From a virus, in the IMG/VR virus record IMGVR_UViG_3300032073_000170, positions 1-28,718 of that record: 28,718 nt of DNA. One strand, written 5' to 3'. The translations under genes were made by a program, and so were the position numbers. Under the pieces are notes generated by a model. That model saw only the letters and a program-made list of their open reading frames with translations, did not search any database and was not told where the DNA came from. This document shows, one piece after another, positions 22,046-28,718 of this stretch; the stretch's first letter is position 1; the number at the start of each line of letters is the position of its first letter.

Positions 22046-23757
22046 CCCAGTGCTTGCCCCGCTGTAAAGCCGTACCAGTTGGCGCCACCGTCATAGGTGT
22101 AGAACACGAATTGATCTACGGCATTTGCTGTAGCTGTCAGGGTGGGCGCTGTAGCCGCAGGCCAATCAACAGACGTAGGCCACGTTACAGTGTATCCAGA
22201 GGCTCCAGAGTCTTGGATAACCTTGAGTGACATTGCGTAGGCTGTGCTGTCCGTAGCTGTTCCTGCCGCTGGCGGGTTGCTAAAGACTACAGTGGTGTTT
22301 GCGCTTAATACGGTTTCAAAGACGTTAGCGTTTTCGCAGTCAAAGGTTGTGCTGTGGGCTGTAACGCTTGTTGAGTACTCATGTACCTTTACACTTGAAT
22401 GGCCTATAATAAACATCTTTCCGCCGTTAGAACTAAAACGTATCCCAGTAGGAAAAGTTTCTTTAGCGGCTATTGAAAAGTTCCTAGTATAAGAAGCCGT
22501 ACTAATATTAAACCCCGTGGTTAAAGTGTACTCATACACGGAATCATTAGTCCTTCCAATAACAAACATTTTAGTTCCGTCGCTATTAAAATCTAATCCA
22601 GTAGGAGTAAGCTCTTGGGAAGCTACTGAGAAATTCCTAGTATAAGAGGCTGTACTAATATTAAATCCCGTAGATAGGGCATACTCATTTACCTCATCAT
22701 CGGTGCGCCCCACAATAAACATTTTAGTTCCATCGTTATTAAATGTTATTCCTTCTGGGGCGGCTTCTTGGGACGATACAGAAAAGTTTCGAGTATAAGA
22801 CGCAGTGCTTATGTTAAATCCCGTACTCAAAGCATATTCATTTACATCTGTACCCTCATTCCCCAAAACAAACATTTTAGTTCCATCGTTATTAAATGTT
22901 AATCCTTCTGGCTGTGTGTCTTGAGATGATACAGAAAAACTGCGAGTAAAAGACGCAGTGCTAAGATTAAATCCGGTAGATAAAGCATATTCGTTTACTT
23001 CATCATCGTTATACCCAATAACAAACATTTTAGTCCCATCAGAGTTAAACGCTAGATCATTAGGGGAAGGCTCTTGAGAAGACACTGAAAGCTCTCTTGT
23101 ATGAGAGGCACTAGCAATCTGATAATAACTAACAGAAGAAACACTAGAAACCTTTTTAAAAGTCTCGTTGTAACTATCAACCAGCAGTTCGCCTGTGATG
23201 TTTACGTCGCCTGTGTAGTTAGCTCCTACCTTAGAATCAAGCTGTGTCTGGATCGCTGACGTAACGCCGTCTGTGTAGTTGAGTTCTGCTGTAGTGCTTG
23301 TGACTCCATCAAGAAGATTAAGTTCAGTAGCTGTTGCCGTAACTGCTACATTCTCGTTTATTTTAGGAGATGTTAAAGTTTTGTTAGTCAGTGTATCTGT
23401 TGTTGCACGACCCAGCAGAGTGTCAGTAGACGCAGGTAGTGTTAGTGTTACATTACCACTATAAGCACTATGAGCGGCAGACTGTAGTTGAGTATAGTGT
23501 GCATTACTAGACTCACAATAAAATTTAATATTTGAAACGGAACCTGAATTTTTAAGTACAATTTCTCCAGATTGAATATCTACGTTACCATCGAGGCGTA
23601 CAAGACCGCTACCGTTTGGAGTAATTGCAATATTACCATTTGATACACTAACTAATCCATTTCCATTTACATCCAAATCACCACCAAGTTGAGGAGTAGT
23701 ATCGCCTACTAGCTCTCCTACTATTGCAGTTCCTGGCTGTATGCCAATAAAAGCCAT
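22042..23757 (-). CDS. tail-fibre protein with five beta-propeller-like repeats
   Basis: This 571-residue fibre begins with 'GDTTPQLGGDLDVNGNGLV', a trimeric-fibre N-terminus widespread in marine phages. It continues with 'TDTLTNKTLTSPKINENVAV' and 'TELNLLDGVTST', then five 51-residue repeats (about 220-472) and a C-terminal domain ending 'GGANWYGFTAGQALG'. The repeat consensus is F-S-V-S-S-Q-E-x-x-P-x-G-L-x-F-N-x-D-G-T-K-M-F-V-x-G, then E-Y-x-L-S-T-G-F-N-I-S-T-A-S-Y. It resembles NHL/WD-type propeller blades and suggests a receptor- or glycan-binding head. It overlaps its upstream neighbour by one base (TAATG), with GGAG before the start. Confidence 0.8.
   Translation of the reverse strand: MAFIGIQPGTAIVGELVGDTTPQLGGDLDVNGNGLVSVSNGNIAITPNGSGLVRLDGNVDIQSGEIVLKNSGSVSNIKFYCESSNAHYTQLQSAAHSAYSGNVTLTLPASTDTLLGRATTDTLTNKTLTSPKINENVAVTATATELNLLDGVTSTTAELNYTDGVTSAIQTQLDSKVGANYTGDVNITGELLVDSYNETFKKVSSVSSVSYYQIASASHTRELSVSSQEPSPNDLAFNSDGTKMFVIGYNDDEVNEYALSTGFNLSTASFTRSFSVSSQDTQPEGLTFNNDGTKMFVLGNEGTDVNEYALSTGFNISTASYTRNFSVSSQEAAPEGITFNNDGTKMFIVGRTDDEVNEYALSTGFNISTASYTRNFSVASQELTPTGLDFNSDGTKMFVIGRTNDSVYEYTLTTGFNISTASYTRNFSIAAKETFPTGIRFSSNGGKMFIIGHSSVKVHEYSTSVTAHSTTFDCENANVFETVLSANTTVVFSNPPAAGTATDSTAYAMSLKVIQDSGASGYTVTWPTSVDWPAATAPTLTATANAVDQFVFYTYDGGANWYGFTAGQALG
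22342..23100 (-). repeat. five tandem 153-bp in-frame repeats in the fibre gene
   Basis: Repeat units start at residues 220, 271, 322, 373 and 424, an exact 51-residue (153-bp) period. At DNA level the motif CATCGTTATTAAATGTT recurs at 22731 and 22884, 153 bases apart. Units 2-4 are the most alike; units 1 and 5 have diverged. Confidence 0.85.
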
Positions 23758-24092
23758 TATGTAATCTCCATAATACCAAGAGTTGCATCAAGTGCTGACC
23801 CGGTTCCTGCTTTTACACGCAGAACATCTGTAGCTTCAAGAACATACTTTTGCCCGCTCAGCAATTCTAAAGACGTCCTGGCAGGTATACTAACTGTATC
23901 GATTACCTGAAAATCTGCATTTGAAGCTGAAGTATCTTGAAACTGAACTGTTGCAGTTACAGAACTCGCTGTTTTATTGCAAAGAGTTAACCCAAGAACT
24001 ATTGTAGTCGTGGAAGCAGGAACAGTATACAAATCTACAAAAGAAGAGTTGCTTACGCTTGCTGCAAAAGCATTTTTAAAAGTATTTGCCAT
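23757..24092 (-). CDS. small conserved tail protein, beta-rich
   Basis: This 111-residue protein is strand-rich, beginning 'FVDLYTVPASTTTIVLGLTL' and containing 'ATVQFQDTSA' and 'ATDVLRVKAGTGSALDATLG'. It has the look of a small single-domain jelly-roll-like virion protein, of a type I recall between fibre genes in marine phages; the exact role is unknown. AGGAT is about 8 bases upstream of the ATG, and the stop overlaps the next start by one base. Confidence 0.65.
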   Translation of the reverse strand: MANTFKNAFAASVSNSSFVDLYTVPASTTTIVLGLTLCNKTASSVTATVQFQDTSASNADFQVIDTVSIPARTSLELLSGQKYVLEATDVLRVKAGTGSALDATLGIMEIT

Positions 24093-24096
24093 AATT

Positions 24097-24798
24097 TTAT
24101 CCTAAAGCAATCGCCAGTGCGGTTGCATCGTCCAATACAGAATTTACAGTTAGTTTTCTTCCTAAATCTATTATATAATCAATTACGTCGCCAGTAGCAA
24201 GAGCTGGAGCAAATGTAATTGTTGACCCAGATATAGTAAAAGAGTCTCCAGGTTCTTGTGTTACACCATTTATTGACACAATCAATGCATTTTGATGTGA
24301 CGGAGTATAGGCAGCACTACTTACTGTCATAGAGTATGCCGCTTGATTATTAACAGTACTAATAGCATCCAGCTTTGTAGGAGTAACACTATCTACCGTG
24401 CTTCCAAAAGTTAAAATGCGAACTTCATCATTTGCAGCTAATGCTGTCGTAAATACTACGGAAGTTCCATTTGTAGCAGTATAGTCCACAGAATCATCTT
24501 GTAATATTCCATTAAGAAATACCATAATAGATCCAGCTGTATATATTAAACTTTGTGATCCTGTATCATTACCACTAAAAGTTGTTTGACTGCCACTGGC
24601 CGTATATTCAAATTCTTTAATAGCAACCGTAGAGCTTGATAAAAGAGCCCCAGAAGTTCCTAACTCTTTTATTGTACCAGAATCATTTATAAAAAGTTTT
24701 TGTGCAGAAGTATCTACAGCAACTTCACCACTAGCAATATTACTAGTAGTAGGAGTACTGGTACCTCTTTTTAATTTTATTACTTGATTCGTTGCCAC
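24097..24798 (-). CDS. tail-fibre protein with Mtd-like N-terminus (first copy)
   Basis: This 233-residue protein is read from GTG 24798, with AAGGAG about 8 bases upstream. Its N-terminus 'VIKLKRGTSTPTTSNIASGE' then 'VAVDTSAQKLFIND' matches the type of short N-terminal domain found in the major tropism determinant of phage BPP-1 and many marine fibres. The rest has two similar beta-rich segments, 'TLSGNDTGSQ'-like and 'FLNGILQDDSVDYT' / 'SINGVTQEPGDSFTISGSTI', the second resembling the first, so the body may be an internal duplication. Confidence 0.7.
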   Translation of the reverse strand: MATNQVIKLKRGTSTPTTSNIASGEVAVDTSAQKLFINDSGTIKELGTSGALLSSSTVAIKEFEYTASGSQTTFSGNDTGSQSLIYTAGSIMVFLNGILQDDSVDYTATNGTSVVFTTALAANDEVRILTFGSTVDSVTPTKLDAISTVNNQAAYSMTVSSAAYTPSHQNALIVSINGVTQEPGDSFTISGSTITFAPALATGDVIDYIIDLGRKLTVNSVLDDATALAIALG

Positions 24799-24809
24799 TA
24801 TACCGCTCC

Positions 24810-25853
24810 TTAGTAGGTGCCGCCATCAATTGTATTTAGAGTGACTGCCCCTGTTGATACATCAAATTGTCCAGAATCAAAAGACGCCACGCCTTTTGTA
24901 GAAGCAGTTGCAGTTGCAACAGTTACTTGGCCGTTTGAGGCCGTAACATTCGTTCCAGAAATGCTAGAAATGAAATCTACAATTGATTCTTTTGCAGAAG
25001 TACCAGAAGCACCTCCATCAAAGAAAAATAAGTAATCAGTGTTAACAGCGGCAGTTGCCTCCGTAATACTAGCAGCATCTAAACCCGCAGCATTCGCATC
25101 GAGAATACCAGTACTGCCACTGAATACTTCTGAAGAATTTGTAGCATCCGGAATAAAAGTAAACTTACCTGTGCTATCATCAAATCCAAAGAAACCTAAT
25201 TTTGCACCTGATCCAGTATGATATCGAAATTCAATACCACGATCTTTATTATCATCAGATCCAGGCGCAGAATCGCCGCCAAGAGTAAATACTGGGTCAT
25301 CTACAGTCGTGGTAGTAGAGTTTACAGTAGTTGTAGTCCCATTTACCGTAAGATTTCCAGTTACAGTAAGACCCCCAGCCATTGTAATAGTAACATCTGT
25401 ACCATCACCAATAGTAGTGCTATCACTAATTGCAGTAAGTCGAGTACGCAAATTTGCAACACTTACGTCCACATCCGAAGTAGAAACGCTTCCAAAAGAT
25501 AATGTACCACTACCATTTGTTTGTAATACTTGAGTGTTAGAACCGTCTGAAGTCGGTAAAGTAAAAGCACTTACAAAAGAGGCTAAGTTTGCATCATGTA
25601 CTAGAGTATCTACTCCAGGCTCTATATCGAGCAGTTGTTGAATCTCGCCTTTTGTAATACCTGTTGCAAGTACAGGAGCTCCCGCATTATTTTTAATTGC
25701 ACCGCCTACGGCAATTGGAGTATTTGCTGCTCCCGGGTCTCCGATATAAAATGTATCCGTTCCTTTTGAATAAGCAAGCTCACCTGAAGCCAACGTAGAC
25801 GGGGCCGAAGAGCCGGTAGAACGTTTAATTTTTATGGTTTGTGTGGATGCCAT
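24810..25853 (-). CDS. tail-fibre protein with Mtd-like N-terminus (second copy)
   Basis: This 347-residue fibre starts 'TIKIKRSTGSSAPSTLASGE' then 'LAYSKGTDTFYIGD', a paralogue of the N-terminus in the next gene. A middle part has 'DGTDVTITMAGGLTVTGNLT' and Thr-rich 'VNGTTTTVNSTTTTVDDPVF', typical of thin trimeric shafts. A domain 'DNKDRGIEFRYHTGSGAKLG' follows, and the C-terminus is 'VTLNTIDGGTY'. The ending 'DGGxY' is shared with the preceding gene. AGGAA precedes the start. Confidence 0.75.
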   Translation of the reverse strand: MASTQTIKIKRSTGSSAPSTLASGELAYSKGTDTFYIGDPGAANTPIAVGGAIKNNAGAPVLATGITKGEIQQLLDIEPGVDTLVHDANLASFVSAFTLPTSDGSNTQVLQTNGSGTLSFGSVSTSDVDVSVANLRTRLTAISDSTTIGDGTDVTITMAGGLTVTGNLTVNGTTTTVNSTTTTVDDPVFTLGGDSAPGSDDNKDRGIEFRYHTGSGAKLGFFGFDDSTGKFTFIPDATNSSEVFSGSTGILDANAAGLDAASITEATAAVNTDYLFFFDGGASGTSAKESIVDFISSISGTNVTASNGQVTVATATASTKGVASFDSGQFDVSTGAVTLNTIDGGTY

Positions 25854-25871
25854 AATTTAAATTCCTGTGGC

Positions 25872-26282
25872 TTAGTAAAGCCCTCCATCTAATGTGTCTG
25901 AGTCTGCGGCTCCGATTGCTATGGGTTGCCATTCAAATGTACCCGGCGAGACCTCTCTGTAGATGTATAAAGTTTCTGTATCAGTTTCGTACCAAATGTC
26001 CCCTTGCTCCACTCTATCACCGCTAGGTGCAGAAGTGCCACGAAAACTTTGGTCAGCTAAAATCTTTAGTGCCTCGTCTAAGAATCCAGACGGGATTGTA
26101 TTGTGTGCTTGTACTGTTACACTGGAAGCGTCTATCACTCCAGGAACTGCCGTAGGCACTGCTAAATTATATGCTTGAATAGTAGTAACGTCGTCAGTAA
26201 GATTTATAGATATTTGGTCGCCTGTTGCAGCAATTTCTGACACACTTTCAGTTACTTCAATTACTGTAGAAACTGTGGACAT
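25872..26282 (-). CDS. short tail-fibre or baseplate-like protein
   Basis: This 136-residue protein has a Thr/Ser/Val-rich N-terminal half, then 'GDRVEQGDIWYETDTETLYI' and 'YREVSPGTFEWQPI', a segment widespread in phage fibres, and ends 'DSDTLDGGLY'. The C-terminal D-G-G-x-Y is the same as in the following gene. The start overlaps the preceding stop by one base (TAATG). Its exact place in the virion is unknown. Confidence 0.65.
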   Translation of the reverse strand: MSTVSTVIEVTESVSEIAATGDQISINLTDDVTTIQAYNLAVPTAVPGVIDASSVTVQAHNTIPSGFLDEALKILADQSFRGTSAPSGDRVEQGDIWYETDTETLYIYREVSPGTFEWQPIAIGAADSDTLDGGLY

Positions 26283-26653
26283 TATCTAGTAACCTCAGGA
26301 TTTATTGTAGCATTTCCTTGAATTATTCTTTTTACTACCGCATCACTGCTTGTAAATATTTCTACATCATATACATATTGACCAGCCGGTATATCTTTTG
26401 AACCACTTCGAGTAACGCCCGAAGAATCTGTCCAATTTCCATTCGGAAGCTCCACTTTAAGAGACCCCGTAGAAGCATTAGTTACTGTAACTTTAAGATA
26501 CCCCGAAACGGCAGTCGCTGTATGAGACGAGCGCAGCTGTCCACGACCTGCGTAGTTAGATAAATTTTTAGCAGTTCCCGATTCTTTGATTACTAAATCA
26601 ACCGCAAAGTCGGATCCTTGGTCAATGAATAAGTTGTAAGTAGCTGCGCTCAT
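26282..26653 (-). CDS. small tail protein (BppU/fibre-support-like)
   Basis: This 123-residue protein begins 'YNLFIDQGSDFAVDLVIKES' and ends 'GQYVYDVEIFTSSDAVVKRI' followed by IQGNATINPEVTR. The pattern QGSDF near the start, then L-S-N-Y/L-T-G, then 'G-x-Y-V-Y-D-V-E-I' and 'G-x-x-x-I-x-P-E-V-T-R' at the end is common to many small phage tail proteins that resemble the N-terminal module of baseplate upper proteins. It is the first gene after the minus-strand promoter, with GGAGA 8 bases before ATG. Confidence 0.7.
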   Translation of the reverse strand: MSAATYNLFIDQGSDFAVDLVIKESGTAKNLSNYAGRGQLRSSHTATAVSGYLKVTVTNASTGSLKVELPNGNWTDSSGVTRSGSKDIPAGQYVYDVEIFTSSDAVVKRIIQGNATINPEVTR

Positions 26654-26673
26654 TTAAAGTTCTCCATGATGAA

Positions 26674-26702
26674 ATTATAACAAAAGGGACATTTTATGTC
26701 AA
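26674..26702 (-). promoter_or_regulatory. sigma70 promoter with extended -10 for the tail-fibre unit
   Basis: On the minus strand, TTGACA (26702-26697), a 17-base spacer and TATAAT (26679-26674) with TGT directly before the -10 form a full consensus promoter with an extended -10 (TGnTATAAT). The leader before ATG 26653 is about 14 bases. It lacks the AATAGTTC block of the plus-strand family. Confidence 0.88.
26688..26700. promoter_or_regulatory. possible operator: perfect inverted repeat over the -35
   Basis: GACAT (26688-26692), TTT and ATGTC (26696-26700) form a perfect 5+3+5 inverted repeat covering most of the -35 hexamer and the start of the spacer. A repressor or activator bound here would block or affect RNA polymerase. 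A match of this size can also arise by chance. Confidence 0.35.
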
Positions 26703-26723
26703 GTGTTATTTTTTTGGTGGTTA

Positions 26724-28718
26724 TTAAAGTTTTCCAAGTATTACTCTATTTCGTGAGCCATCATTAATTACAATTCTTTGATTAGCGCCCTCTATAGTAA
26801 CAGACCCATTGCCACTTCCAACGGTTAAAGAAGAGCTCATAGTACTTGTTTGACCTATACTTATTCCTCCAGAAAAGTGACCTACACCACTTGTATCTAC
26901 TCTAAAGGCTCGTGTAGCTATAACTCCATTGGTTAAGTTAATATAACTACCAGCACTAGTAAAAGCATTACCATTTGCTGTGAAACTCGTACTACCAGCA
27001 ACTGCAGTTCCATTAGCTTTTATTGTGCCTGTTGTTATTGTACTACCATCAATTGCTGTAATATCAAAAAGATTATTACCTCCAGACTGAAAATTATTAC
27101 TAGCAAAAGTAACAAGACCTGTAAAACTTGTTCCTGTTTGCACACTTCCGAACTGAATATTGTTACCACTTCCTGTGCCTGTTGGCTCATTATTAGAATT
27201 AACATTTTCTGTGACAGTATATCTAGCATAATAAATAATATTATTTGTACTATTAAAAGTTGGAGGATTCTCTGTCCAACCATTTGTTAAATTAGAAAAG
27301 CCCGGGCTTGTAGGATTAAAGCTATAGGAAGCTGCAGTTGGGTTATTAGCATCACTTGTATTATAAACAAATCCTGTTGCAACTTTAGGAGCATTATTTC
27401 CGTCTTCTCCGTCTCCTATAAATTTTACATAGGTTGCTTGATGCATTGCGGCAGTAAGAGTGCTACTAGTGGGTTTAGTACCTGTGTACTCAAAAAAAGT
27501 AACATACTGATTGTTGCCCGGGACAAGGGAAAGATGGGCAGTACTAGTAGGATCTGCTCTATCCGAATAAATCGGAATGATAGAAGCTCCAGAGTCTCCT
27601 GTAAATCTTACAAATCCAGTATTATCTGTAGTAGTGGGAGCATCTCCAGTATACTCTACGTATTTTATAAAGTCGTTGTCTCCTGGAGTAGTAGATATAG
27701 TGCCCCCGCTAGCAGCATCAGAATAAAATACTTTTACTCCTGCTCCATCATCAATGGTCATGGAAGTACCATCAGAAAAAGTAACAGTAGTAACTCCATC
27801 TGTTGTACTTGTATTTGTAACAGTAACAGAGGCTCCTACGAAAGGAACAAAAGTCGCTTGATGCATTTCAGCAGTAAGAGTAGTAGGCTTAGTACCTGTG
27901 TACTCAAAAAAAGTTACAAATTTATTAGTTCCAGAAGCGAAGGAAAGATGGTCAGTACTAGTAGGATCTGCTCTATCCGAATAAATCGGAATGATAGAAG
28001 CTCCAGAGTCTCCTGTAAACTTAACCCAAGTTCCTGAGATATCATTAACGTTTGTAGGTTTAGTGCCTGTCCATTCATAATAAAGAACGTACTCTAAGTC
28101 TCCTTGATTAAAATCCTTATCCGCACCACTAGAGTTACTTGCGTATACAACTACTACACCTTCAGAAGTGCCGGGGTCCCCATCATCAATGGTTATAGAG
28201 GTACCATCAGAAAAAGTAACAGTAGTAACTCCATTTGTTGTACTTGTATTTGTAACAGTAACAGAGTCTCCTTTTTGATTTATATTCTGAAGAACCGGAG
28301 CGCCCCAAGTTAACGTTTCACTAGATCCCTTACCACTAGCTGTGCCCAAAATTACATATAATTTATCTTCTTCATTTTGTAATTCAGAAGGATAGTTGCT
28401 CCAACCAGTAGGAACAGTAAAAGTACTATTTGTAAAGTTAAAAGTAGTATTACCGACGGCGGCGCCGGGATCCCAAGCATTTGGCGCACTTGCCAAACGA
28501 ACTCTATAAGCATAAACTTCGGCAAACCCATTTCCATCTTCTCCTTCTATAGGTTTAGGCTCTCCCCATGTAAATACGCTTTGTCCACTAGCTTTTGTAC
28601 CAATCGACATGTAAAGTTTACCAGAGCCGGTAACATTTGCTACATTGGTAAACCAACCGGTAGGAGTACCTGCACTAGGAGATGGCGCACTTATGGTGCC
28701 AGTAGCTCTTTTAAATAT
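26724..28718 (-). CDS. tail-tip/fibre protein with internal repeats (5' part missing)
   Basis: The frame runs off the right edge of the window; the first in-window ATG (28610) lies inside it, since the codons upstream encode related sequence ('SAPSPSAGTPTGWFTN') that continues the domain pattern. At least 664 codons are visible. The N-terminal visible part repeats a 'W-G-x-P-x...A-Y-R-V-R-L-A' and 'P-x-G-W-x-x-x' motif. The centre repeats 'VTNTSTT.GVTTVTFSDGTS' and 'PIYSDRADPTST', and the C-terminus is 'GSVTIEGANQRIVINDGSRN' then RVILGKL, an ending like those of central tail-fibre (lambda J-type) and tip proteins. It probably carries host-recognition modules. It lies upstream of the promoter at 26674. 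Confidence 0.75.
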   Translation of the reverse strand: MFKRATGTISAPSPSAGTPTGWFTNVANVTGSGKLYMSIGTKASGQSVFTWGEPKPIEGEDGNGFAEVYAYRVRLASAPNAWDPGAAVGNTTFNFTNSTFTVPTGWSNYPSELQNEEDKLYVILGTASGKGSSETLTWGAPVLQNINQKGDSVTVTNTSTTNGVTTVTFSDGTSITIDDGDPGTSEGVVVVYASNSSGADKDFNQGDLEYVLYYEWTGTKPTNVNDISGTWVKFTGDSGASIIPIYSDRADPTSTDHLSFASGTNKFVTFFEYTGTKPTTLTAEMHQATFVPFVGASVTVTNTSTTDGVTTVTFSDGTSMTIDDGAGVKVFYSDAASGGTISTTPGDNDFIKYVEYTGDAPTTTDNTGFVRFTGDSGASIIPIYSDRADPTSTAHLSLVPGNNQYVTFFEYTGTKPTSSTLTAAMHQATYVKFIGDGEDGNNAPKVATGFVYNTSDANNPTAASYSFNPTSPGFSNLTNGWTENPPTFNSTNNIIYYARYTVTENVNSNNEPTGTGSGNNIQFGSVQTGTSFTGLVTFASNNFQSGGNNLFDITAIDGSTITTGTIKANGTAVAGSTSFTANGNAFTSAGSYINLTNGVIATRAFRVDTSGVGHFSGGISIGQTSTMSSSLTVGSGNGSVTIEGANQRIVINDGSRNRVILGKL
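27539..27605 (-). repeat. 67-bp direct repeat, copy 1
   Basis: These 67 bases are identical to 27953-28019, 414 bases away. They encode the SIIPIYSDRADPTST-type segment twice in the tail-tip protein. Such perfect identity in a diverged protein points to recent duplication or gene conversion. Confidence 0.9.
27953..28019 (-). repeat. 67-bp direct repeat, copy 2
   Basis: This is the partner of 27539-27605. A second near-identical pair, around 27749-27834 and 28184-28269 (offset 435), encodes the 'TTVTFSDGTS' segment, so two modules were duplicated together with different spacing. Confidence 0.9.

Noticed and set aside
22342-23100. Regular repeats considered as a CRISPR array
   Set aside because: The 153-bp units are in frame in a fibre gene and wholly coding, with no short repeat/spacer pattern.
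24097-25853. Mtd-like fibres considered as targets of a diversity-generating retroelement
   Set aside because: Only the N-terminal domain resembles Mtd; no reverse transcriptase, template repeat or C-type lectin variable region was found in the window.
27438-28037. 199-codon plus-strand frame inside the tail-tip gene
   Set aside because: Ser/Arg/Ile-rich shadow of the repeats on the other strand, repeating in step with them; no promoter or ribosome site.
28608-28610. ATG 28610 as the true start of the tail-tip gene
   Set aside because: The frame is open to the window edge and the upstream codons continue the same domain pattern, so this is an internal methionine.

Overview
The window is part of a lytic tailed-phage genome (dsDNA, class Caudoviricetes) with moderate to low GC. 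It holds two modules. A plus-strand DNA replication, recombination and nucleotide module (about 1-18077) meets a minus-strand tail-fibre module (28718 down to 18079) head to head at a strong hairpin terminator. The window has no terminase, capsid, integrase, tRNA or RNA polymerase gene. All clear promoters are of the bacterial sigma70 type, so the phage probably uses host RNA polymerase. From family knowledge, the gene order (two-gene NAD+ DNA ligase, abundant DNA-binding protein, DnaB-type helicase, primase, family A polymerase, SF2 helicase, possible SSB, SbcD/SbcC-like nuclease, flap exonuclease, class I RNR) recalls phage T5 and its D genes. The tail fibres, with 'GGDLDVNGNG', 'TELNLLDGVT', Mtd-like N-termini and beta-propeller-like repeats, are of the kind common in marine phages. 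A marine, probably gammaproteobacterial host is an inference only.

Replication module: a PC4-like ssDNA-binding protein is followed by three transcription units set off by near-identical promoters (-35 at 351, 1344, 4315 and 9849). Unit 1 starts at 351 and begins with ligA. Unit 2 starts at 1344, inside the last codons of ligA, and carries ligB and a protein with four HTH-like repeats, ending at a terminator (2905-2936). The DnaB-like helicase (2953-4305) has no obvious promoter of its own. Unit 3 starts at 4315 and carries two small genes, primase, DNA polymerase, an unknown 163-residue protein, a coupled 22-codon membrane mini-ORF and an SF2 helicase. Unit 4 starts at 9849 and runs through a small unknown gene, a possible ssDNA-binding protein, SbcD/SbcC, small genes, a PD-(D/E)XK nuclease, flap exonuclease, NrdA, NrdB and a 54-residue protein, ending at 18054-18077. 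Most genes overlap by 1-30 bases and look translationally coupled.

Tail-fibre module: a large repeat-containing tail-tip or fibre protein enters from the right edge and is incomplete in the window. After its stop lies a consensus extended -10 promoter with a palindrome over its -35 (26674-26702). This drives nine genes: a small tail protein, a short fibre-like protein, two proteins with Mtd-like N-termini, a small conserved tail protein, a fibre with five exact-period 51-residue repeats, a modular 647-residue fibre, a tail-fibre assembly chaperone, and a glycine-rich adhesin at the distal end.

The most interesting non-coding feature is at 4320-4369. A 13-bp inverted repeat followed by six T residues has the -10 box of the next promoter in its loop, so read-through RNA could fold a terminator that locally started RNA cannot. 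Also notable are the ligase gene split at a domain boundary by a promoter, the four-copy promoter family with a conserved upstream block, and the unlisted small genes at 8489-8557 and 17903-18067.
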